Below are positions 8,606 to 17,943 of a stretch of 64,000 nt of DNA, one piece after another (within the stretch, counting starts at the first letter, position 1; each line of letters starts with the position of its first letter). The DNA lies in NCBI RefSeq assembly GCF_920984665.1, contig NZ_CAKLBP010000002.1, positions 310,001 to 374,000 of the forward strand, in the 5' to 3' direction. A program made the position numbers and the translations under genes. Under the pieces are notes generated by a model. That model did not search any database, was not told where the DNA came from, and saw only the letters and a program-made list of their open reading frames with translations. The DNA comes from Pedobacter sp. Leaf170 (GTDB lineage: Bacteria; Bacteroidota; Bacteroidia; Sphingobacteriales; Sphingobacteriaceae).

Positions 8606-9105
8606 TGGAAGAAACGACGCTAAATACCGACATCCACGTTAAGCTTACCGAGAAGTTTGGCGATAAAGTTACTGCTGTTTCTGAGCCTTATGGTTTTTTA
8701 ACTGTTGTAACTTATAAAGATGTTATTGTAAATGTGCTTTCGCATCTAAAAAACGAATTAAAATTTAATTTTCTTACTGATATTACAGCAGTTCATTACC
8801 CTGGTAAAGACCATGGTATTGCAGTTGTTTACCATCTGCACAATATGGTAGAAAAAGTAAGAATCAGAATCAAGGTTTTTATTTCTGAGCAAAACCCAAC
8901 TATCCCTACAGCTACAACAGTTTGGAAAGGTGCAAATTGGATGGAAAGAGAAACTTACGATTTGTTTGGAGTTAAGTTTGAAGGACATCCTGATTTACGC
9001 CGTATTTTAAATATGGATGATTTAGGCGTTCACCCAATGCTTAAACAATATCCATTGGAAGACCCAAACAGAGTGGATAAAAAAGACGAATTTTTTGGAA
9101 GGTAA
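8605..9105 (+). CDS. nuoC: NADH-quinone oxidoreductase subunit C
   Basis: 30-kDa subunit of the peripheral arm; structural, without cofactor. The 166 residues contain the family signature ERETYDLFGVKFEGHPDLRR near 113-132. C and D are separate genes here, unlike the fused NuoCD of E. coli. It overlaps nuoB by one base. The 90 bases to nuoD contain two small hairpins, including ttccga (9172-9177) with tcggaa (9181-9186) just before nuoD. Confidence 0.95.
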   Translation: MEETTLNTDIHVKLTEKFGDKVTAVSEPYGFLTVVTYKDVIVNVLSHLKNELKFNFLTDITAVHYPGKDHGIAVVYHLHNMVEKVRIRIKVFISEQNPTIPTATTVWKGANWMERETYDLFGVKFEGHPDLRRILNMDDLGVHPMLKQYPLEDPNRVDKKDEFFGR

Positions 9106-9195
9106 ACCCCTTGCCCCTAAGGGCGAATGGGACAGAATATATAAGTAAATAATTAATAAATTTGAAAGGAGTTCCGAGCTTCGGAATTAAGGTCT

Positions 9196-10410
9196 ATGAA
9201 TCATAACCATCCGGTATTTACAGATAACGACCCGCAAAGTGAGCTGGTAACCTTAAATTTAGGTCCAACACACCCTGCAACTCACGGTGTTTTTCAAAAC
9301 GTTTTGCAATTAGATGGCGAGCGTATTGTTAGCGGCGTTTCTACAATTGGCTACATCCACCGTGCTTTCGAAAAGATTGCCGAGCATCGCCCGTTTTATC
9401 AAATTACGCCACTAACCGACCGTTTAAATTATTGTTCATCACCAATTAACAATATGGGATGGCACATGACGGTTGAGAAATTACTGAATATACAGATGCC
9501 TAAACGTGTAGATTATCTTCGCGTTATCATCATGGAACTTTCTCGCATCGCCGATCATATTATTTGTAATACAATTATTGGTCAGGATACAGGTGCAACA
9601 ACAACTTTCCTTTACCTTTTTCAATTCCGCGAACATATTTACGAAATTTTTGAAGAGGTTTGTGGTGCTCGTTTGACAACAAATATTGGTCGTATTGGTG
9701 GTTTTGAGAGAGATTTTAATGACATCGCATTTGCGAAAATCAACAAATTTTTAAAAGAGTTTCCGTTTGCTTTAAAAGAATTTGAAAACCTTTTAACGCG
9801 TAATCGTATTTTTATCGATAGAACTGCAGGCGTTGCCGAAGTTACTAAAGAAGATGCTTTAGAATATAGCTGGACTGGCCCGCTTTTACGTGCAACTGGT
9901 GTAGATTATGATGTTCGTGTAAGCGATCCTTATTCATCTTATCAGGATTTCGATTTCGAAGTTCCGGTTGGAACCAGTGGTGATATTTACGATAGATATT
10001 TAGTACGAAACGAAGAAATGTGGCAAAGTTTGCGCATTATTGAGCAAGCCACGGTTAAGTTAAAAACAGAAGAAAAGGGTATTTTTCATGCTGATGTACC
10101 AGAGTTTTATCTGCCTCCGAAACAAGAGGTTTATAACAACATGGAAGCATTAATTTATCACTTTAAAATTGTTATGGGAGAAATTGATGCACCAAAAGCA
10201 GAAGTTTACCATGCTGTAGAAGGTGGGAATGGAGAATTAGGTTTCTATTTAATTAATGATGGAGGACGTACACCATACCGTTTACACTTCCGCAGACCAA
10301 GTTTTATAAATTACCAAATGTTTGCACCAATGAGCGAAGGCATGTTATTGTCAGACGCCATTATAAACATGAGTAGTATGAATATTATTGCAGGAGAATT
10401 AGATGCTTAA
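9196..10410 (+). CDS. nuoD: NADH-quinone oxidoreductase subunit D
   Basis: 49-kDa subunit, related to the large subunit of NiFe hydrogenases, forming the quinone-reduction cavity with NuoB. The 404 residues begin with the conserved NLGPTHPATHGVFQNVLQLD region (about 21-40), carry GYIHRAFEKIAEHR and a C-terminal tail with SMNIIAGELDA. Length is normal for stand-alone NuoD. The nuoE ATG lies inside its last codons (8-base overlap). Confidence 0.96.
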   Translation: MNHNHPVFTDNDPQSELVTLNLGPTHPATHGVFQNVLQLDGERIVSGVSTIGYIHRAFEKIAEHRPFYQITPLTDRLNYCSSPINNMGWHMTVEKLLNIQMPKRVDYLRVIIMELSRIADHIICNTIIGQDTGATTTFLYLFQFREHIYEIFEEVCGARLTTNIGRIGGFERDFNDIAFAKINKFLKEFPFALKEFENLLTRNRIFIDRTAGVAEVTKEDALEYSWTGPLLRATGVDYDVRVSDPYSSYQDFDFEVPVGTSGDIYDRYLVRNEEMWQSLRIIEQATVKLKTEEKGIFHADVPEFYLPPKQEVYNNMEALIYHFKIVMGEIDAPKAEVYHAVEGGNGELGFYLINDGGRTPYRLHFRRPSFINYQMFAPMSEGMLLSDAIINMSSMNIIAGELDA

Positions 10411-10918
10411 AGTAGAAGAACAAACACCTGTAGAATTTTCATCAGAATTACTAGCTAAATTTGATGAGATAAAAAGCCGTTATCCAGAGGGAAAACATAA
10501 ATCAGCTTTGCTACCATTATTACATTTGGTGCAGGCAGAATTTCTTTGGGTACCAACATCTGCAATGGATAAAGTTGCCGCATACTTAAACATTCAACCT
10601 ATTGAAGTTTACGAAGTTGCAACCTTTTATACCATGTACTTTTTAAAGCCTCAGGGTAAATATGCTTTGGAGGTTTGCCGTACAGGGCCATGCTGTTTGG
10701 TTGGTGCAGAAAAAATATTAAGCCACTTAGAAAATAAGTTGGGCGTTAAAGAAGGCGAAATAACTGCCGATGGCTTATTCAGCTTTAGAGGAGTTGAGTG
10801 TTTGGCTGCCTGTGGTTTCGGTCCGGTATTGCAAATTAGCCCGGAATATACCTTTTACGAAAACTTAACTACAGATAGCGTAGATAAACTGATTGAAGAT
10901 TTAAAGAACAAGATTTGA
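10403..10918 (+). CDS. nuoE: NADH-quinone oxidoreductase subunit E
   Basis: 24-kDa thioredoxin-like subunit carrying the N1a [2Fe-2S] cluster. The 171 residues show the ligand pattern: CRTGPC (C-x4-C) and, about 40 residues on, CLAAC (C-x3-C), followed by GFGP. It overlaps nuoD by 8 bases. Its 3' end runs into a short-period repeat tract that fills the gap to nuoF. Confidence 0.95.
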   Translation: MLKVEEQTPVEFSSELLAKFDEIKSRYPEGKHKSALLPLLHLVQAEFLWVPTSAMDKVAAYLNIQPIEVYEVATFYTMYFLKPQGKYALEVCRTGPCCLVGAEKILSHLENKLGVKEGEITADGLFSFRGVECLAACGFGPVLQISPEYTFYENLTTDSVDKLIEDLKNKI

Positions 10919-10920
10919 GA

Positions 10921-10984
10921 AACTAGATTTGAGATTTGAGATAAGGCGGCAATCGTACATCTCACATCTCACATCTCACATCTA
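10921..10984. repeat. Short-period repeat tract between nuoE and nuoF
   Basis: The left part repeats tttgagat-like units (10928-10942), and the right part (10957-10983) is about four copies of the 7-mer acatctc. The two halves are near-complementary (gagatttgagat against atctcacatctc) and could fold into a hairpin of about 12 bp. No frame is open across it. Confidence 0.75.
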
Positions 10985-10991
10985 AAAAATA

Positions 10992-12359
10992 ATGAGTCGC
11001 AAATTATTACTTGAGCATATAAACGTACCAGGCATCAATACACTTGAAGTCTATCGCCAAAAAGGCGGGTACCGTGCCGTGGAAAAGGCCCTTAAAACTT
11101 TAACACCTGAAGAGATTGTTGAAGAAGTTAAGAAATCAGGCTTACGCGGTCGTGGTGGTGCGGGTTTCCCTACCGGGATGAAATGGAGCTTTTTGGCTAA
11201 ACCAGAAGGTGTTGCACGCTATTTGGTTTGCAATGCTGATGAGTCTGAGCCAGGAACTTTTAAAGATCGTTACCTTATGACTCATATTCCTCATGCTTTA
11301 ATTGAGGGCATGATTGTTTCGAGTTTTGCCTTGGGTGCAAAGGTTTCATACATCTATGTTCGTGGAGAAATGATGCCTCAAATCCGTATTTTGGAAAAAG
11401 CAATTGCAGAAGCAAAAGCAGCCGGATGGTTAGGTAAAAACATTTTAGGTACAGGGTACGATTTAGAATTATATGTTCAGCCGGGTGGTGGCGCTTACAT
11501 TTGTGGTGAAGAAACCGCATTGTTAGAATCTCTTGAAGGAAAAAGAGGTAATCCAAGAATTAAACCACCTTTCCCTGCAATTGCAGGATTGTATGGTTGC
11601 CCAACGGTGGTAAATAATGTAGAGTCGATTGCAGCCGTGGTGCCAATTATTAATGATGGTGGCGATGAATACGCAAAAATTGGTATCGGTAGAAGTACAG
11701 GTACGAAATTAATATCAGCATCTGGCAACTTAGTTAAACCGGGTGTTTACGAAATTGAATTAGGTTTACCAGTTGAAGAATTTATTTATTCTGATGAATA
11801 TTGCGGCGGTATAGCAAATGGTAAACGTTTAAAGGCAACAGTTGCGGGTGGTTCATCTGTACCAATTTTACCAGCTAACTTAACTTTGAAATACGCAAAC
11901 GGCGAACCTCGTTTAATGAGTTACGAATCTTTATCAGAAGGTGGTTTTGCTACCGGAACCATGATGGGTTCGGGCGGTTTTATTGCTTTTGATGAAGACC
12001 AATGTATTGTTCGCAATACCTGGAATTTCTCTCGTTTTTATCACCACGAAAGTTGCGGTCAATGTTCACCTTGCCGTGAAGGTACTGGCTGGATGGAAAA
12101 GGTATTGCATAAAATTGAGCATGGACATGGTTCTATGGAGGATGTTGATTTGCTTTGGGATATCCAACGTAAAATTGAAGGAAATACCATTTGCCCATTA
12201 GGTGATGCGGCAGCATGGCCGGTTGCAAGTGCAATTCGTCATTTTAGAGATGAGTTTGAATGGCACATTAAAGAACCTGCTAAGAGCCAAACACAAAATT
12301 ATGGTATTGCAAATTATGCTGTGCCGATAGAAAAGGAACCGGTAACGGAGGAAAAGTAG
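10992..12359 (+). CDS. nuoF: NADH-quinone oxidoreductase subunit F
   Basis: 51-kDa subunit: binds NADH and FMN and carries the N3 [4Fe-4S] cluster, so electrons enter complex I here. The 455 residues contain the glycine-rich FMN/NADH site [16 protein letters not shown] (about 50-65), the second glycine motif [20 protein letters not shown] (about 160-179), and the cluster ligands [11 protein letters not shown] (about 355-365) with the fourth Cys in NTICPLGD. Length is normal. Confidence 0.96.
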   Translation: MSRKLLLEHINVPGINTLEVYRQKGGYRAVEKALKTLTPEEIVEEVKKSGLRGRGGAGFPTGMKWSFLAKPEGVARYLVCNADESEPGTFKDRYLMTHIPHALIEGMIVSSFALGAKVSYIYVRGEMMPQIRILEKAIAEAKAAGWLGKNILGTGYDLELYVQPGGGAYICGEETALLESLEGKRGNPRIKPPFPAIAGLYGCPTVVNNVESIAAVVPIINDGGDEYAKIGIGRSTGTKLISASGNLVKPGVYEIELGLPVEEFIYSDEYCGGIANGKRLKATVAGGSSVPILPANLTLKYANGEPRLMSYESLSEGGFATGTMMGSGGFIAFDEDQCIVRNTWNFSRFYHHESCGQCSPCREGTGWMEKVLHKIEHGHGSMEDVDLLWDIQRKIEGNTICPLGDAAAWPVASAIRHFRDEFEWHIKEPAKSQTQNYGIANYAVPIEKEPVTEEK

Positions 12360-12394
12360 TTATCGACATATAACTATTTACAAGATATATATCA

Positions 12395-12473
12395 CGTCAT
12401 TGCGAGGAACGAAGCAATCCTAAAGCGATTAGACGTAAAAAATACAAAGATTGCTTCGTGCCTCGCAATGACG
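12395..12473. repeat. Palindromic dispersed repeat, family A, copy 1
   Basis: Left arm 12395-12419 begins cgtcattgcgaggaacgaag and right arm 12449-12473 is its reverse complement with one mismatch in 25, separated by 29 bases. Closely related copies lie at 15077-15150 and 35638-35737. It is a REP-like element in the nuoF-nuoG gap. Confidence 0.9.
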
Positions 12474-12509
12474 GCAATGAGCATAAAAAAATAAAGATTA
12501 TCATTAACC

Positions 12510-13520
12510 ATGAGTGATAAAGTTAAAGTAACTATAGACGGAATAACAGTAGAGGTTGACAATGGCACCACTATTCTAAATGCTGCAAGGCAAATAGGAG
12601 GTGACATCGTTCCGCCGGCAATGTGCTATTATTCTAAGTTAGAAGGCAGTGGTGGTAAATGCCGTACCTGTATTGTTAAGGTAACAAAAGGTTCGGAGAA
12701 AGATCCACGGCCTATGCCGAAATTGGTTGCATCTTGCCGTACAACTGTAATGGATGGTATGGAAGTGTTAAACATCACTTCGCCCGAAGTTTTAGAAGCC
12801 CGTGCAGGTGTGGTTGAAATTTTATTAATCAACCATCCGTTAGATTGCCCTGTTTGCGACCAGGCTGGTGAGTGCGATTTGCAAAACTTAGGTTACGAGC
12901 ACGGTTTACAAAAAACCCGTTACGAATTTGAGCGCCGTACTTTCGACCGTATTGATATCGGAGATAAAATTCAGTTACACATGAACCGTTGTATTTTGTG
13001 TTATCGTTGTGTTTTCACAGCAGATCAAATTACAAATAAACGTGTTCATGGTATTTTAAACCGCGGCGACCATTCAGAAATTTCTACATACATCCAACAA
13101 GCTGTTGATAGCGATTTCTCAGGAAACGTAATCGATGTTTGTCCGGTTGGTGCTTTAACAGACAAAACTTTCCGTTTTAAAAATCGTGTTTGGTTTACTA
13201 AACCGGTTGATGCACATCGCAATTGCGACCATGAAAAATGCAATGGCAAAGTGACTCTCTGGTATAAAGGCGAGGATGTTTTACGTGTAACGGCACGTAA
13301 AGATCAATTTGGTGAGGTTGAAGAATTTATCTGCAATACTTGCCGTTTTGATAAAAAAGCAACATCAGACTGGACAATTGAACATCCAACACATATTGAT
13401 GATACATCGGTAATTGCTTCAAATCATTATGAAACATTAAAACCGCTTCCGGTTATTAAGCCAAATGCGGCATTGCAAGCAGCTAATGAAATTGAGTTAC
13501 ATAAAACAGTAAAATACTAA
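12510..13520 (+). CDS. nuoG: NADH-quinone oxidoreductase subunit G, short form
   Basis: Iron-sulfur subunit of the peripheral arm. It has only 336 residues against about 700-900 in most NuoG. Present: the N-terminal [2Fe-2S] ferredoxin domain (MCYYSKLEGSGGKCRTC, then ASCRT), the His-Cys3 cluster site HPLDCPVCDQAGEC, a four-Cys site (RCILCYRC, later DVCPVGAL), and the start of the molybdopterin-type domain with four more cysteines (CDHEKC, ICNTC). Absent: the rest of the large molybdopterin-oxidoreductase-like domain. The reading frame ends cleanly and nuoH overlaps the stop by one base, so this is a stable short form and not a decaying gene. Confidence 0.9.
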   Translation: MSDKVKVTIDGITVEVDNGTTILNAARQIGGDIVPPAMCYYSKLEGSGGKCRTCIVKVTKGSEKDPRPMPKLVASCRTTVMDGMEVLNITSPEVLEARAGVVEILLINHPLDCPVCDQAGECDLQNLGYEHGLQKTRYEFERRTFDRIDIGDKIQLHMNRCILCYRCVFTADQITNKRVHGILNRGDHSEISTYIQQAVDSDFSGNVIDVCPVGALTDKTFRFKNRVWFTKPVDAHRNCDHEKCNGKVTLWYKGEDVLRVTARKDQFGEVEEFICNTCRFDKKATSDWTIEHPTHIDDTSVIASNHYETLKPLPVIKPNAALQAANEIELHKTVKY

Positions 13521-14557
13521 TGGAAATAAGTTTTGTAATAGAAAAATTTATTCTGGTAGCGGTAATTTTCGGTATCAGTTTAGTTATCGCCATGTATTCT
13601 ACTTATGCTGAGCGTAAAGTTGCAGCCTATCTTCAAGACCGCTTAGGTCCGGATAGAGCTGGTCCGTTTGGTATTTTACAGCCGTTGGCTGATGGTGTAA
13701 AAATGTTTATGAAGGAAGAAATTATTCCGGCTTCATCAAACAAATGGTTATTTATAGTAGGGCCGGGTTTGGCTTTACTTTGTGCTTGTATAGGTACAGC
13801 CGTTATTCCTTGGGGCAGCCCAATGGAAATTGGGGGCAAAATGGTTCCTTTACAAGTTGCTGATATTAATGTTGGTGTTTTATACATTTTTGGTGTTGTA
13901 TCATTAGGCGTTTACGGTGTAATGATTGGCGGCTGGGCATCAAATAACAAATATTCGTTGTTAAGTGCTATTCGTGCAGCATCGCAAAACATCAGTTATG
14001 AAATCGCAATGGGATTATCAATCATCGCTTTGCTTTTAATGACAAACACTTTAAGTTTAAAAGAAATTGTTGATCAACAGCATGGCTGGAGATGGAATGT
14101 ATTGTATCAACCTTTAGGATTTTTAATCTTTATGGTATGTTCTTTTGCTGAAACCAATCGTGCACCTTTCGATTTACCGGAGTGTGAAACAGAGTTAATC
14201 GGTGGTTATCATACAGAATATTCATCAATGAAATTGGGTTTCTACCTTTTTGCTGAATATATCAACATGTTTGTATCATCAGCAGTAATGGCAACTTTAT
14301 ATTTCGGCGGATACAATTATCCGGGTATGGATTATATGGCAACCTTATTAGGGCCAACGTGGGCACCGCTTTTTGGCGTTGGTATTTTCTTTTTAAAGAT
14401 CGTGTTTTTCATCTTTTTCTTCATGTGGGTACGTTGGACAATCCCTCGTTTCCGTTACGATCAATTGATGAATTTAGGTTGGAAAGGTTTAATACCTTTG
14501 GCTATTGCCAACATTATAATAACAGGTATTGTGATTGCGATTATTGAGAAGTTTTAG
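13520..14557 (+). CDS. nuoH: NADH-quinone oxidoreductase subunit H
   Basis: Membrane subunit at the joint of the two arms that forms part of the quinone channel. The 345 residues have about eight hydrophobic helices and the two family signatures: AAYLQDRLGPDRAGPFGILQ followed by PLADGVKMFMKEE near the N-terminus, and FAETNRAPFDLPECETELIG in the middle. It overlaps nuoG by one base and ends two bases before nuoI. Confidence 0.96.
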   Translation: MEISFVIEKFILVAVIFGISLVIAMYSTYAERKVAAYLQDRLGPDRAGPFGILQPLADGVKMFMKEEIIPASSNKWLFIVGPGLALLCACIGTAVIPWGSPMEIGGKMVPLQVADINVGVLYIFGVVSLGVYGVMIGGWASNNKYSLLSAIRAASQNISYEIAMGLSIIALLLMTNTLSLKEIVDQQHGWRWNVLYQPLGFLIFMVCSFAETNRAPFDLPECETELIGGYHTEYSSMKLGFYLFAEYINMFVSSAVMATLYFGGYNYPGMDYMATLLGPTWAPLFGVGIFFLKIVFFIFFFMWVRWTIPRFRYDQLMNLGWKGLIPLAIANIIITGIVIAIIEKF

Positions 14558-14559
14558 TT

Positions 14560-15063
14560 ATGGAATCATTAAGTAATAAGAAAAAAGTACTGGAGCAAAA
14601 GCCTTTAAGCTTTATGGAGCGTATGTACCTGCCTGCAATTGCAAAAGGTATGGGTATTACCATCAGCCACTTATTCAAGAAAGAGGCTACTGTAAGATAT
14701 CCGGAAGTAGAACGCGAATTCTCTACAAATTTTAGAGGTATGCATTCGCTTAAACGCGATGAAAACGGTAAAGAGCGTTGTACGGCTTGCGGTTTATGTG
14801 CATTATCTTGTCCGGCTGAAGCAATTACTATGATTGCTGCTGAACGTAAAAATGAAGAGAAGCATTTATATCGTGAAGAAAAATATGCTGCAACTTATGA
14901 AATTAATATGTTGCGTTGTATTTTCTGCGGATTATGCGAAGAGGCTTGTCCGAAGGAAGCAATTTACTTAGACGGACCAATTGTTCCTGCTGATTACCTT
15001 CGTAAAGATTTTATCTACGGAAAAGATAAGTTGGTTGAAGCTCCGTTAGAGATGAAAAAATAG
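14560..15063 (+). CDS. nuoI: NADH-quinone oxidoreductase subunit I
   Basis: Ferredoxin-like subunit with clusters N6a and N6b that feed electrons to NuoB. The 167 residues contain two classic [4Fe-4S] motifs, CTACGLCALSCP (about 71-82) and CIFCGLCEEACP (about 121-132). It starts two bases after nuoH. A palindromic repeat separates it from nuoJ. Confidence 0.96.
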   Translation: MESLSNKKKVLEQKPLSFMERMYLPAIAKGMGITISHLFKKEATVRYPEVEREFSTNFRGMHSLKRDENGKERCTACGLCALSCPAEAITMIAAERKNEEKHLYREEKYAATYEINMLRCIFCGLCEEACPKEAIYLDGPIVPADYLRKDFIYGKDKLVEAPLEMKK

Positions 15064-15076
15064 TTATAACACAATC

Positions 15077-15150
15077 CGTCATTGCGAGGAACGAAGCAAT
15101 CCTAAAGCAATGACTATAAAAATGAGATTGCTTCATGCCTCGCAATGACG
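15077..15150. repeat. Palindromic dispersed repeat, family A, copy 2
   Basis: Left arm 15077-15101 is identical over 25 bases to that of copy 1 (cgtcattgcgaggaacgaag and on). Right arm 15126-15150 is its reverse complement with two mismatches. The inner 24 bases differ from copy 1. It sits between nuoI and nuoJ. Confidence 0.9.
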
Positions 15151-15175
15151 AGGTCTACAAAAAAATAACAAATTA

Positions 15176-15679
15176 ATGGGTACACAAGTATTCTATTTCG
15201 TAGCTACATTAAGTATCATCTTTTCGCTGATGGTGATTTTTGCAAAAAATCCTATCCATAGCGTTTTGTACTTAATCCTTACCTTTTTCACATTTACGGT
15301 ACATTATGTATTGTTGAATGCTCAATTTTTGGCAGTTGTAAACTTTATCGTTTATATGGGTGCCATAATGGTTTTATTTTTATTCGTGCTAATGCTCCTC
15401 AACCTTAACAAGGAAACCGAGCCGGTAAAATCGCCATTAATAAAAATTGTGGGCGTAATTGCCGGTTGTTGCCTGGTGGTTACTTTAGTTGGGTCTTTCA
15501 AAGCGGCAAGTATTAACAGCCCATTAGTATTGAAAAATCAAAGCTTAGGTTTGGTAGAAAATTTAGGAAAAGAGCTTTTCGGTCCTTTCTTATTGCCGTT
15601 TGAGTTATCATCTCTATTACTATTGGCAGCAATGGTTGGAGCCGTTTTATTATCTAAAAGAGATGAGGTAGAAGCATAA
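15176..15679 (+). CDS. nuoJ: NADH-quinone oxidoreductase subunit J
   Basis: Membrane-arm subunit with five helices. The 167 residues include the family pattern NPIHSVLYLILTFFTFTVHY in helix 2 and NFIVYMGAIMVLFLFVLMLL in helix 3, where a pi-bulge couples to NuoH. The start follows the repeat by 25 bases. The nuoK ATG overlaps its stop (TAATG). Confidence 0.93.
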   Translation: MGTQVFYFVATLSIIFSLMVIFAKNPIHSVLYLILTFFTFTVHYVLLNAQFLAVVNFIVYMGAIMVLFLFVLMLLNLNKETEPVKSPLIKIVGVIAGCCLVVTLVGSFKAASINSPLVLKNQSLGLVENLGKELFGPFLLPFELSSLLLLAAMVGAVLLSKRDEVEA

Positions 15680-16008
15680 TGGAAAATTTAACTACACAAA
15701 TGGCAGGCGTTCCGCTAAATCACTACATCTACTTATGTGCAATTATTTTCACGATAGGCGTAATTGGTGTTTTAACCCGTAGAAATGCAATCGTAATTTT
15801 TATGTCGGTTGAGTTGATGTTAAATGCAGTAAATTTGCTTTTAACGGCTTTCTCTGTTCATAGTAACGACCCATCCGGACAGGTTTTCGTATTCTTTATT
15901 ATGGCGCTGGCTGCTGCAGAGGTTGCAGTTGGTTTGGCGATTATCGTAATGGTTTATAGAAATACGAAATCGATAGATATTAATGTTTTAAATCGCCTTA
16001 AGTGGTAA
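15679..16008 (+). CDS. nuoK: NADH-quinone oxidoreductase subunit K
   Basis: Small membrane-arm subunit taking part in proton transfer. The 109 residues give three helices; the conserved glutamate of helix 2 is in FMSVELMLNAVNL and that of helix 3 in AAAEVAVGLAI. It overlaps nuoJ by one base and is 13 bases before nuoL. Confidence 0.95.
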   Translation: MENLTTQMAGVPLNHYIYLCAIIFTIGVIGVLTRRNAIVIFMSVELMLNAVNLLLTAFSVHSNDPSGQVFVFFIMALAAAEVAVGLAIIVMVYRNTKSIDINVLNRLKW

Positions 16009-16021
16009 ATATATATTAAGA

Positions 16022-17923
16022 ATGACAATAGAACAATTGATTTGGTTAGTTCCGTTACTTCCTTTTTTAGGGTTTGTAATTAATGGACTGGGCAGAAACT
16101 CTTTATCTAAAGGGCTTGTTGGTATTATTGGGAGTGGCGTTATTCTAGCTTCTTTCGTTATCAGCGTGGTTATTTTCTTTAGTTTACAAGGCGATACACA
16201 AAAATCTCACGAAGTATTTTTATTCGATTGGATTAGCGCAGGCACACTCCACATTCCTTTATCATTTCTGGTTGATCCATTAAGTTCAATCATGCTTTTG
16301 ATTATAACCGGAATAGGTTTTTTAATCCATTTATATTCTACCAGCTACATGCATGATGATGCAGGATTTGGTAAATTCTTTGCCTACCTAAACCTGTTTG
16401 TGTTCTTCATGCTATTGTTGGTATTGGGCTCAAACTATATTGTTATGTTTATCGGTTGGGAAGGTGTAGGTTTATGCTCATATCTTCTAATCGGTTTCTG
16501 GTATACAAATAGTGCCTATGCATCGGCAGCGAAAAAAGCTTTTGTGATGAACCGTATAGGTGATTTAGGCTTTTTGTTAGGTGTATTCTTAATCTTTAAT
16601 ACTTTCGGTAGTGTAGAATTTGCAAAGGTTTTCCCTCAGGCTGCAAATATGTTGCCTGGTCAAAATACTTTATTTCTGATTACAGTATTGTTATTTATTG
16701 GTGCTTGTGGTAAATCGGCTCAATTGCCATTATTTACCTGGTTACCTGATGCAATGGCCGGTCCAACACCTGTTTCTGCATTAATACATGCGGCAACAAT
16801 GGTAACCGCAGGTATTTATATGATTGCCCGCTCGAGTGTATTGTTTGATTTAGCACCAGTAACACAAAACATCATTGCAATTGTTGGTGCCGCAACGGCG
16901 TTGGTAGCCGCTATTATCGCCTTAACTCAAACCGATATTAAAAAAGTATTGGCTTATTCAACAGTATCACAATTAGGTTACATGTTTTTAGGCTTAGGCG
17001 TTGGTGCTTATACAGGTTCATTCTTCCATGTATTAACTCACGCATTCTTTAAAGCATTATTATTCTTAGGTGCTGGTTCGGTTATTCATGCTATGCATCA
17101 CGAACAAGACATGCGTCACATGGGTGGATTAAGAAAGAAACTTCCGATTACATTTTTAACCATGATGATTGGTACAATTGCTATAGCAGGTTTACCGCCC
17201 TTTTCTGGTTTTTTCTCAAAAGATGAAATTTTAGCACATGCTTTTCAGGCAAGTCCTATTTTATGGGGAGTTGGGGTGCTGACAGCATTCTTAACAGCAT
17301 TTTATATGTTCAGAATGATGTTCCTTACTTTCTCAGGAAAATATCGTGGAACCCATCATGAAGAAAGCCATGTTCATGAATCGCCTGTGGCGATGACTAC
17401 GCCATTAATAATTCTGGCAATTTTGGCCGCTATTGGTGGAGCAATAAATATCCCTCATGTTTTTGGTGGAAACGAATGGTTAGCACATTGGTTAACAGGT
17501 GCTGATGTTTCGCAACATGAATTAGATTTAAGTCATTCAACTGAATTTACTTTGATGGGCGTTTCAGTTTTGGCTGCAATTGTAGCTTTGCTATACGCTT
17601 ATACACGATATGTAAAAGGTGCCCGTGTACCTGTAGCTGATGAAGCGCCACGTTCTGCACTCGCAAAATTATCATACAACAAATTTTATTTAGATGAGAT
17701 TTACGATTTCATCATTACAAAACCATTAGATGCTTTCTCAAGATTTTTCTACAGAATAATCGATACTAAATTTATTGATGGAATTGTCAACGGATTAGGT
17801 TGGAGTACAAACGAAGCGAGTAAAGGCGTTCGTTTATTACAAAGTGGAAATGTAGGTTTCTATATTTTTATGATGGTTATTGGTATCATCGCATTGCTTG
17901 CTTATACATTTTATTACATATAA
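16022..17923 (+). CDS. nuoL: NADH-quinone oxidoreductase subunit L
   Basis: Distal antiporter-like proton-pumping subunit. The 633 residues hold about 16 helices; the conserved core includes FIGWEGVGLCSYLLIGFWY, LPDAMAGPTPVSALIHAATM and the broken-helix region with HVLTHAFFKALLFLGAGS. The C-terminus carries the long lateral helix ending in a last membrane span. A His-rich loop (GTHHEESHVHESP, about 441-453) precedes it. It is 13 bases after nuoK and 20 bases before nuoM. Confidence 0.96.
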   Translation: MTIEQLIWLVPLLPFLGFVINGLGRNSLSKGLVGIIGSGVILASFVISVVIFFSLQGDTQKSHEVFLFDWISAGTLHIPLSFLVDPLSSIMLLIITGIGFLIHLYSTSYMHDDAGFGKFFAYLNLFVFFMLLLVLGSNYIVMFIGWEGVGLCSYLLIGFWYTNSAYASAAKKAFVMNRIGDLGFLLGVFLIFNTFGSVEFAKVFPQAANMLPGQNTLFLITVLLFIGACGKSAQLPLFTWLPDAMAGPTPVSALIHAATMVTAGIYMIARSSVLFDLAPVTQNIIAIVGAATALVAAIIALTQTDIKKVLAYSTVSQLGYMFLGLGVGAYTGSFFHVLTHAFFKALLFLGAGSVIHAMHHEQDMRHMGGLRKKLPITFLTMMIGTIAIAGLPPFSGFFSKDEILAHAFQASPILWGVGVLTAFLTAFYMFRMMFLTFSGKYRGTHHEESHVHESPVAMTTPLIILAILAAIGGAINIPHVFGGNEWLAHWLTGADVSQHELDLSHSTEFTLMGVSVLAAIVALLYAYTRYVKGARVPVADEAPRSALAKLSYNKFYLDEIYDFIITKPLDAFSRFFYRIIDTKFIDGIVNGLGWSTNEASKGVRLLQSGNVGFYIFMMVIGIIALLAYTFYYI

Positions 17924-17943
17924 AAAGGGTTCAAAAATAAATA

